From Phreatobacter aquaticus (GTDB lineage Bacteria > Pseudomonadota > Alphaproteobacteria > Rhizobiales > Phreatobacteraceae), in NCBI RefSeq assembly GCF_005160265.1, contig NZ_CP039865.1, positions 2,442,828-2,506,827 on the forward strand: DNA of 64,000 nucleotides, read 5' to 3'. Under the pieces are notes generated by a model. The model worked only from the letters and a program-made list of their open reading frames with translations. It had not been told where the DNA came from and did not search any database. Both the position numbers and the translations under genes were made by a program. Within the stretch, counting starts at the first letter, position 1. Each line of letters opens with the position of its first letter. Below are positions 58,024 through 64,000 of the stretch, in pieces.

Positions 58024-59247
58024 GTGAAAATCAAATTGTCCGATGGGCAACGTTTCGGTCTGATGCGGCGGACCGTCCGGAGCTGGCCTTTCGCGGGCCT
58101 TGCGGCGACTTCCCTTGCGCTGGCGCTGGCCGGCTGTTCCGGGGCCAATGTCGGTGGACCGCCGACGCCGGTTCCCGTCGGCACCGCGCCCACAGCGCAG
58201 GCCGCGCCCGGTTCAGGCACCACAATTGGCACCGGATCGGTGAAAGTGGCGCTGATCCTGCCGCTGACGGCTGGCGGTGCCGCCGGCAACACCGCGACCG
58301 TTCTGCGCAATGCCGCCGAAATGGCGGTCGCCGAATTCCAGAACCCCGACATCACCATCCTGGTCAAGGATGATGGCGGCACTGCCGCGGGCGCCCAGGC
58401 GGCCGCCCAGGCAGCCCTGCAGGAAGGCGCCGAACTGATTCTCGGGCCCCTGCTCGCCGAATCGGTGCGCGGCGCGGCTGCGGTGGCGCGCCCGGCCGGC
58501 AAGCCGATCATGGCCTATTCGACCGATACCAGCGTCGCCACCCGCGGCGTCTATCTGATGAGCTTCACGCCGCAGAACACCGTCGACCGGATCGTTCAGC
58601 ACGCCGCCCAGATGGGCAAGCGCTCCTATGCGGCCTTCGTGCCCGACTCGGCCTTCGGCCAGGTCGTGCAGGGGGCTTTCCAGGAGGCGGTGAGCCGCTC
58701 GGGCGGGCGTGTCGTCGCCATCGAGAAATTCCCGCTCGATCCCGCAGGTGTCACCGCTGCCGCCGCGCGCCTGAGCGGCATTGCCGGCCAGATCGACGCG
58801 ATCTTCGTGCCCGATCCCTATGATGGCGCGGCGCTGCGTGCGCTGTCGGCGGCCAATGTCGACATTCGCCGCGTGCAGGTGCTGGGCGTCGGCCCGTGGG
58901 TCGGCAATCGCGCAGCTGCCCAGGCGGCGCCGTCGGCGCTCTATGCCGCGCCTGATGAGGCCGGCTTCCAGAACTTCGCTGGCCGCTATCGCGCCCGCTT
59001 CGGCCAGGATCCGGCCCGCATCGCGTCGCTGACCTATGATTCCGTGTCGCTGGTGGCGGCACTGGTGCGCACGCAGGGCACGCAGCGCTTCTCGGAGACT
59101 GTCCTGACCAATTCGTCGGGCTTCAACGGCGTCGATGGCCTGTTCCGGTTCCGTGCCGACGGCTCGCCGCAGCGCGGCCTGGCCGTCATCCAGGCCGGTG
59201 GCCGGGTCGTCAGTCCGGCGCCGCGGACCTTTGGCGGCGGGTCCTGA
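58024..59247 (+). CDS. LpoA-like penicillin-binding protein activator lipoprotein
   Basis: A 407-residue lipoprotein of the periplasmic-binding-protein fold. The start is GTG at 58024 with GGAGG seven bases upstream; the next ATG is at 58063. A signal ends in the lipobox LALAGC near residue 38, followed by a Pro/Ala-rich linker. The ligand-type domain opens VKVALILPLTAGGAAGNTAT, then IDAIFVPDPYDGAALRAL and LTYDSVSLVAALVRT. In gammaproteobacteria LpoA activates PBP1a, and lpoA lies beside rsmI and yraN as here. No TPR half is present, so the protein is shorter than E. coli LpoA. Confidence 0.85.
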   Translation: MKIKLSDGQRFGLMRRTVRSWPFAGLAATSLALALAGCSGANVGGPPTPVPVGTAPTAQAAPGSGTTIGTGSVKVALILPLTAGGAAGNTATVLRNAAEMAVAEFQNPDITILVKDDGGTAAGAQAAAQAALQEGAELILGPLLAESVRGAAAVARPAGKPIMAYSTDTSVATRGVYLMSFTPQNTVDRIVQHAAQMGKRSYAAFVPDSAFGQVVQGAFQEAVSRSGGRVVAIEKFPLDPAGVTAAAARLSGIAGQIDAIFVPDPYDGAALRALSAANVDIRRVQVLGVGPWVGNRAAAQAAPSALYAAPDEAGFQNFAGRYRARFGQDPARIASLTYDSVSLVAALVRTQGTQRFSETVLTNSSGFNGVDGLFRFRADGSPQRGLAVIQAGGRVVSPAPRTFGGGS

Positions 59248-59292
59248 TCTCGCGACGATCGGCACCCTCTGGGGTTCCGCAGTCTATCGGTG

Positions 59293-59332
59293 TGCGGGCG
59301 TGCGAGATCACCTCTGATCTCCCACGCCCGCA
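59293..59332. terminator. Long hairpin between convergent genes
   Basis: TGCGGGCGTG-C-GAGATCA, loop CCTC, TGATCTC-C-CACGCCCGCA: a 17-pair stem with one C-C mismatch. It lies 45 bp after the lipoprotein gene and about 110 bp after the convergent SDR gene. It has no U-run on either side, so it may act as a bidirectional, factor-assisted terminator. Confidence 0.6.
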
Positions 59333-59441
59333 TCGTCTGCATGATCGCTTGTGTGGCGAGAGCCACCCAGGCCTGGATGAGGCCGCCCAAGGTCCCTCGA
59401 AGCACCAACGGTGCTCCGCTCTGGTGCGACATCGGGTGCTG

Positions 59442-60266
59442 CTAGGCCCGCGAACTTCGCTCCTTGGCGACTGCCGATAGCCCGATCTTTTCCACCAGAG
59501 CGGGAAACAGGCGACCCAATCGCCACGCCAGCCGGGCGCGACCGGGAAGCACGATCACCGACTTGTTTTTGTCCAGGGCGGCAAGGATGTCGTCCGCGCA
59601 CTTCTCGACCGGATAGGGTGGCCCTGCCATGGCGGTGAGGAAGCGTCTGGCATCGGGGGCCCAGCCAATGCCGAGGTCACCGGGGTTCTCTGCATCGAGC
59701 AACGGTGTTTCCACAGCCGCGGGGCACACCACGCTCACCCGCACACCACGTGAGGCCGCCTCGATGCGCAAACTGGTGCTCAAGCCCACGACCGCGTGCT
59801 TGGTCAAAGCATAGGGCGTGAACAGCGGGGCCGGCCCCAGTCCTGCCAGTGAAGCTGTGTTGACGATGTGCCCGAATCCTTGCTCGAGCATGATGGGGTA
59901 GGCCGCCAGGACGCCATGGAGGACACCATAAACATTGATGTCAACGATGCGGTGCCAGCCTGAAAGAGGGATGTCATCCACCTCTCCGGCAATGCCGATG
60001 CCGGCATTGTTGAACATGTAATCGAGGCGACCGTTCTGGGTGGCAAATTCTTCGATGCTTCTTTTCATCGCGGCGGCATCGCGAACATCAAGTGAAAGGC
60101 TGCTGGCGTCGTCGCCACATTCCTTGGCCACCGCTTCCGCTGCGGCCACGTTCGTGTCTGCGACACACACTGTCGTGCCGCGCGCAGCCAATGCTTTGGC
60201 CAAGGCACGTCCGATCCCAGAACCGCCGCCCGTGACGAATGCTGTGGGCCTTGTCGTTGTCGCCAT
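59442..60266 (-). CDS. SDR-family oxidoreductase
   Basis: A 274-residue classical SDR: TGGGSGIGRALAKALAARG, NNAGIG, catalytic Ser in VNTASLAGLG, YALTK with Tyr and Lys, and VVCPAAVETPLLD. The C-terminal part (about 200-274) has IVLPGRARLAWRLGRLFPAL, a membrane-binding-like basic/hydrophobic tail seen in SDRs acting on lipids or sterols. The start at 60266 has GGAG upstream. Codon use looks a little less GC-biased than its neighbours. The substrate is unknown. Confidence 0.88.
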   Translation of the reverse strand: MATTTRPTAFVTGGGSGIGRALAKALAARGTTVCVADTNVAAAEAVAKECGDDASSLSLDVRDAAAMKRSIEEFATQNGRLDYMFNNAGIGIAGEVDDIPLSGWHRIVDINVYGVLHGVLAAYPIMLEQGFGHIVNTASLAGLGPAPLFTPYALTKHAVVGLSTSLRIEAASRGVRVSVVCPAAVETPLLDAENPGDLGIGWAPDARRFLTAMAGPPYPVEKCADDILAALDKNKSVIVLPGRARLAWRLGRLFPALVEKIGLSAVAKERSSRA

Positions 60267-60478
60267 AGACGATCTCCAGATTGTCGCGCCGGGGAACTGA
60301 GGGCGTCCAGAAAGTGTGGGGCGGTTCAAGGCACTCTGCAGGATGGGGTACAGTAGACTTCAACTTCTCCTAAAGTCTGCTCCATCGTCCGCGTCGTCGA
60401 CACCAGCCCGCCATTGGTTGATTTTCAGATTCGCGGACGGCCCCGTCAATGCGCCAGTCCTTCGCAGGTCCTTGCGAC

Positions 60479-61798
60479 TTAGCCGAGCGTCAGCTTCACC
60501 GCTACGCCCGCCACCGCCATGATGCCGACCAGCGCGATCATGCCGACCTTGAAACGGAAGGCGAGGACGAAGGCCGCGACCGACAGCACCGCCGCCCATA
60601 TGTCGAAGCGCTTGAAATCGACGGTCGGCAGGTGGAACGGCCCGAAGCTCGCTTCGCCGACCTGACCAAACAGCACGTGCAGGCCGAACCAGACGGCGAG
60701 ATAGGCGATGACGCCGATCACCGCCGCCGTGATGCCCTGCAGCGCGCCGGCGAGCCGCCGGTTCGAGCGCAGATCCTCGACATAGGGCGCGCCGGCGAAG
60801 ATCCACAGGAAGGACGGCGCGAAGGTGACCCAGGTGGTCATCAGCGCGCCGAGAATGCCGGCGAGCATCGGGCTGAACGGCTGGGGCAGCCGATAGGCCG
60901 CGAGAAAGCCGACGAACTGGGTGACGAGAATGGTCGGCCCCGGTGTTGTCTCGGCTAGCCCCAGGCCATCGGCCATTTCGGGAGCGGTCAGCCAGTGCTT
61001 CTGCTCGACCGCCGCCTGGGCCAGCCAGACCAGCAGCGCATAGGCACCCCCGAAGGTGACCACCGCCAGCTTCGAGAAGAACAGGCCGATCTCGGTCAGC
61101 ACGTGGCCTTGGCCGAGCGCCAGGGCGGCGATCACCACCGGCGCCCACCAGACCAGCGTCCAGACCGCGATGGTGACGAGCGTGCGGCCGAGCCACCCCG
61201 ACGCCGCAGCCGGCGCGGTGAAGCTCTCTGTGGCCGGATGGACGAACAGCGCGCCCGCCAGCGCCGCACCGGCGACGATGGCGGGGTAGGGGAGCTTGAG
61301 CACCAGGATCGCCAGGAACGAGGCGACCATCAGTCCGTAGAGCAGGGGCGTATGGCCGACGCGCTTGGCCATCTTCAGGAGCGCCTGCACGACGATCACC
61401 AGCACCGCCGCCTTGATGCCGAAGAAGATGCCCTCGACCAGCGGCACGCCCTTGGCAGCCACATAGAGCATGGTGAGGCCGAGGACGACGAGCGCGCCGG
61501 GCACCACGAACAAGAGGCCCGCCACCAGCCCGCCGCGCACCCCGTGCAAGAGCCAGCCGATATAGGTCGCCAGCTGCTGCGCCTCCGGCCCCGGCAGCAG
61601 GGTGCAATAGTTCAGCGCGTGCAGGAACCGCTTCTCGTCGAGCCATTTCTTCTCGTCGACGATGATCGTGTGCAGCATGGCGATCTGGCCTGCCGCGCCG
61701 CCGAATGAAAACAGGCCGACCTTGATCCAGACCGCAAGGGCCTCGGAGAACGGGACCGCTGGAAAAGGAGTGGCGGTTTCGGAGGTGACGGTGGTCAT
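60479..61798 (-). CDS. chrA: Chromate transporter ChrA (long form)
   Basis: A 439-residue membrane protein with two homologous halves. Half one shows FSFGGAAGQIAMLHTIIVDE and LLPGPEAQQLATYIGW; half two shows VTFGGAYALLVWLAQAAVEQ and TTPGPTILVTQFVGFLAAY. This two-domain pattern is the long-chain CHR family, which expels chromate and lowers its uptake. The start at 61798 (MTTVTSETATP) precedes the first half directly. The signature FGG and PGP motifs are intact, but resistance has not been shown for many homologues. Confidence 0.93.
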   Translation of the reverse strand: MTTVTSETATPFPAVPFSEALAVWIKVGLFSFGGAAGQIAMLHTIIVDEKKWLDEKRFLHALNYCTLLPGPEAQQLATYIGWLLHGVRGGLVAGLLFVVPGALVVLGLTMLYVAAKGVPLVEGIFFGIKAAVLVIVVQALLKMAKRVGHTPLLYGLMVASFLAILVLKLPYPAIVAGAALAGALFVHPATESFTAPAAASGWLGRTLVTIAVWTLVWWAPVVIAALALGQGHVLTEIGLFFSKLAVVTFGGAYALLVWLAQAAVEQKHWLTAPEMADGLGLAETTPGPTILVTQFVGFLAAYRLPQPFSPMLAGILGALMTTWVTFAPSFLWIFAGAPYVEDLRSNRRLAGALQGITAAVIGVIAYLAVWFGLHVLFGQVGEASFGPFHLPTVDFKRFDIWAAVLSVAAFVLAFRFKVGMIALVGIMAVAGVAVKLTLG

Positions 61799-62131
61799 GC
61801 GGGGGTGATCCTGCGCCGGCGCTCGTCGTGAGGCCGACCAAGGCCATAAAGCCCATCCCCATGCACAAATCCATGACGGGCGTGATCGCCATTGCCGGGC
61901 GAAGGCCGCATGCCAATGACAGCCCCGATCTCGGAAAGAGCCCTCAGCCCATAAGCCCAAGAGATAGCTGCCTCGCGCATGGGTTGCCGCCGCACGGCTC
62001 CCATGTCGAGGGCTCCCGCCGCTCACCGATCAAATCGGTTAGAATGCCGTCATGTCGCCCTCCGGACATCAACCTTGACCAGTCCCAGCCCATCCGCTCC
62101 CGCGCAGCCATCGGCGGAGGTGGCGCAGCGC
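61799..62131. other. Divergent promoter region between chrA and the DMT exporter gene
   Basis: This 333-bp gap has open frames on both strands but none with a credible start or known product. It should hold the promoters of both genes. A TTG at 62075 is an alternative start of the exporter gene. I see no operator-like palindrome. Confidence 0.45.
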
Positions 62132-62989
62132 ATGCGCCTCAAGGGCATCGGGCTGATGTGCATCGCGCTCGCCTGCTTCGCCTGCCTCGACACGCTGGGC
62201 AAATGGCTCGGCACGTCCATGAACCCGATGCAGGTGGTCTGGACCCGCTACACTGCGGCTCTGGTCTTCGTGCTGATCATCTTCAACCCGCTGCGCGACC
62301 CGAAGGTGCTGGTCACCAAGCGGCCCTGGCTGCAGGCTGTGCGTTCGGCGCTGCTGTTCCTGTCGACGGCGCTGAATTTCTTCGCGCTTCAATATCTCCA
62401 GCTCGACCAGACCGTCTCGATCATGTTCGCCAATCCGTTCATCGTGGCGATCATATCCGGCCCGCTGCTCGGCGAATGGATTGGCCCGCGCCGCTGGATG
62501 GCGGTTGTCGTCGGCTTCATCGGCGTGCTGGTGGTCACCCAGCCCTGGAGCGGCAACATGCACTGGGCCATGGGCCTGACCCTTCTCGGCACCACCTGCT
62601 ACGCGGTCTACAACATCCTCACCCGCATGCTCGCCGGTCACGATTCCGCCGGCACCACGTCCATCTATTCGGTCGCCTTCGGCGCCATCGTCGCAACCGC
62701 TCTCGTGCCCGGCTACTGGACCACGCCGGACAGCTGGTCCGTGGTGGCCGCCATGGTGGCGATCGGCGCGCTCGGCGCCTTCGGCCATTGGGTGCTGATC
62801 ATCGCGCACGGCTATGCGCCGGCCGGCATTCTCGCGCCCTTCATCTATGGCCAGATCATCTGGATGATCGGTCTGGGCTGGGCGGTCTTCGGCCAGGTTC
62901 CTGCCGTCAACACGCTGGTCGGCGCCGGCATTGTCATCGCCTCCGGCCTCTATCTCCTGTTCCGCGAACGGACCATCCGCGGCGGCTGA
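62132..62989 (+). CDS. DMT-family (EamA) transporter
   Basis: A 285-residue membrane protein with ten hydrophobic helices, in two EamA repeats: LKGIGLMCIALACFACLDTL, FFALQYLQLDQTVSIMFANP and GEWIGPRRWMAVVVGFIGVL, then GLTLLGTTCYAVYNILTRML and the C-terminal APFIYGQIIWMIGLGWAVFG. EamA proteins export amino acids or other small metabolites. The ATG at 62132 is chosen because the fold begins there, with GGAGG about 11 bases upstream; the in-frame TTG at 62075 is less likely. The cargo is unknown. Confidence 0.88.
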   Translation: MRLKGIGLMCIALACFACLDTLGKWLGTSMNPMQVVWTRYTAALVFVLIIFNPLRDPKVLVTKRPWLQAVRSALLFLSTALNFFALQYLQLDQTVSIMFANPFIVAIISGPLLGEWIGPRRWMAVVVGFIGVLVVTQPWSGNMHWAMGLTLLGTTCYAVYNILTRMLAGHDSAGTTSIYSVAFGAIVATALVPGYWTTPDSWSVVAAMVAIGALGAFGHWVLIIAHGYAPAGILAPFIYGQIIWMIGLGWAVFGQVPAVNTLVGAGIVIASGLYLLFRERTIRGG

Positions 62990-63099
62990 GCCGGCCAGAT
63001 TGTCGCATCCGTAAAGTGCCGCATGAACGCCCTTGACGCTGGGGCCCGCTATCCTCCAGCTTGTCGCAAGCTTGAGTTCATCCAGCGGGAGTACCTGTC

Positions 63100-63738
63100 A
63101 TGCGGGCGGAACCGGGCCAGGGGGCCGATCTCTACCTCGTTGATGACGATCCATCCGTTCGTGACGCGCTGGGGCTTGTGTTCGAACAGGCCGGTTTCCG
63201 CGTCTCCGGCTTTGCTGACGGGCCGGGCCTGCTCCAGGCCCTGCAGCACCGTTCCGCAGACATCCTGCTGGTCGATGTCCAATTGCCGGGCCCGAGTGGC
63301 CTCGACGTGCTGCGCCATCTCCATGCCCGCAAGTTTCCGGGGCCCATCATCCTCATGTCCGGCCATGCCGACATCCCCATGGCTGTGGAGGCGATCAAGG
63401 CCGGAGCCACCGACATCATCGAGAAGCCGTTCAATCTCGACCGGCTGGTCGCCCAGATCACCAATGCGCTGGCCAATCATTCGCGCCGCCGCGCCGAGCG
63501 TGCCGACCCCGTGGCAGCCCTCGGGCCGGAAGGCGCGAGCCTGCTGACCCCGCGCGAGCGCGACGTGCTGCAGGAACTGGTGCGCGGCGCCTCCAACAAG
63601 GAGGCTGGCCGCAGCCTCGGCATCAGCCCACGCACCATCGAGGTCCACCGCGCCCGCATCATGGAAAAACTCGGCGCGCGCAATGCCGCCGATCTGGTGC
63701 GCGTCATCTACGACGAACAGCGCACCGGCTTCAGCTGA
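63100..63738 (+). CDS. FixJ-like two-component response regulator
   Basis: A 212-residue response regulator. The receiver (about 10-125) has DDDPSVRDALGLVFEQAGFR, phospho-Asp in LLVDVQLPGPSG and Lys in IIEKPF. The C-terminal LuxR-type DNA-binding domain reads LTPRERDVLQELVRGASNKE and SISPRTIEVHRARIMEKLGA. The short receiver, MSGHADIPMAVEAIKAGATD and the helix-turn-helix place it in the FixJ/NarL-like group with a one-domain DNA-binding output. A small hairpin AGCTTG-TCG-CAAGCT lies at 63058-63072, 28 bp before the start. No kinase gene is in view, so its partner is elsewhere or past the edge. Confidence 0.94.
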   Translation: MRAEPGQGADLYLVDDDPSVRDALGLVFEQAGFRVSGFADGPGLLQALQHRSADILLVDVQLPGPSGLDVLRHLHARKFPGPIILMSGHADIPMAVEAIKAGATDIIEKPFNLDRLVAQITNALANHSRRRAERADPVAALGPEGASLLTPRERDVLQELVRGASNKEAGRSLGISPRTIEVHRARIMEKLGARNAADLVRVIYDEQRTGFS

Positions 63739-63750
63739 ACGGCGCTGGGG

Positions 63751-63774
63751 AAAGGTCCGGTCCGTCCGGCCTTT
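63751..63774 (+). terminator. Hairpin after the response regulator gene
   Basis: AAAGG-T-CCGG, loop TCCGT, CCGGCCTTT: nine pairs with one bulged T, followed by CGGCTTG. It starts 13 bases after the stop. Confidence 0.45.
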
Positions 63775-63887
63775 CGGCTTGATAGACCGGCAGTCCCGGA
63801 TCATCCTCAAGCATATGAACGAGCCAGCCGGATATCGGGTCCGCTCGTGGGCAAGGCATGCGCATTCCCGCGAACCGGAGGCTGGTC

Positions 63888-64000
63888 ATGCCGGACGAAC
63901 CGCAGCTCTATGCCCGCTATCGCGGCCATATTCTTGAGATCGTCACCGACCGCCTGACCTTGCGCCTGGATACCGGCGATCTCGTTGCCATCGAGGACTA
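63888..64000 (+). CDS. Start of a hypothetical gene (3' end outside window)
   Basis: An ATG at 63888 has GGAGG seven bases upstream, and the frame stays open to the window edge. The first residues are MPDEPQLYARYRGHILEIVT, then DRLTLRLDTGDLVAIEDY. I do not recognise the family from 37 residues. The good ribosome-binding site and codon use support a real gene. Confidence 0.6.
   Translation, partial: MPDEPQLYARYRGHILEIVTDRLTLRLDTGDLVAIED

Overview
The window is 64 kb of GC-rich, densely coded DNA with the look of an alphaproteobacterial chromosome, most likely from the order Hyphomicrobiales (Rhizobiales). The reasons are the strong G/C third-position bias, the ethylmalonyl-CoA pathway genes ccr and ecm, the rsmI-yraN-gshB block, the rpmI-rplT and pheS-pheT blocks, several Liv-type and acyl-CoA catabolic genes, and a FixJ-like regulator. 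The genus cannot be fixed from the sequence. There is no rRNA operon, CRISPR array, prophage or recognisable IS transposase. The only clearly foreign-looking patch is a small peptidase gene near 31.3-32.0 kb.

Region 1 (1-17.0 kb) starts with the 3' end of an acyl-CoA synthetase gene and two palindromic repeats. A 16-kb block on the minus strand then reads, in transcription order: Liv-type substrate-binding protein; [stem-loop]; a 30-codon leader ORF and livHMGF; crotonase; AMP-forming acyl-CoA ligase; zinc-type oxidoreductase; hotdog thioesterase; TetR regulator; enoyl-CoA hydratase; SDR; second crotonase; two acyl-CoA dehydrogenases; an alpha-methylacyl-CoA-racemase-like protein. Three near-identical palindromes built from GAATGAAT/ATTCATTC lie just upstream of three transcription units and are very probably the TetR operators. 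The block looks like one regulon for import, CoA activation and beta-oxidation-like breakdown of a branched or alicyclic acid.

Region 2 (17.1-22.0 kb, plus strand) is a polar amino acid ABC transporter (binding protein, two permeases, ATPase). It is followed by a class IV aminotransferase homologue that lacks the usual PLP lysine and glutamate, and by a GntR/FCD regulator. A candidate GntR operator precedes the cluster. tRNA-Ala(CGC) follows on the other strand.

Region 3 (22.1-36.4 kb) holds secA, a parvulin isomerase, a flippase coupled to a GNAT/FemAB-like protein, another acyl-CoA synthetase and a thioesterase. Next come a truncated membrane-protein gene beside the atypical peptidase gene, then ecm, a GlsB-type membrane protein and ccr (ethylmalonyl-CoA pathway).

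Region 4 (36.4-42.2 kb) is translation: pheT, an ASCH-domain gene wedged between pheT and pheS, a Rieske oxygenase, rplT and rpmI. Region 5 (42.3-53.9 kb) has small proteins, a DUF2336 protein, an M17 aminopeptidase, NADP-malic enzyme, a PAS-GGDEF-EAL protein, a HAD hydrolase and a hybrid histidine kinase. Region 6 (53.9-64 kb) has a ComM/YifB ATPase, gshB, yraN, rsmI, an LpoA-like lipoprotein, an SDR, chromate transporter chrA, a DMT exporter, a FixJ-like regulator and the start of one more gene.
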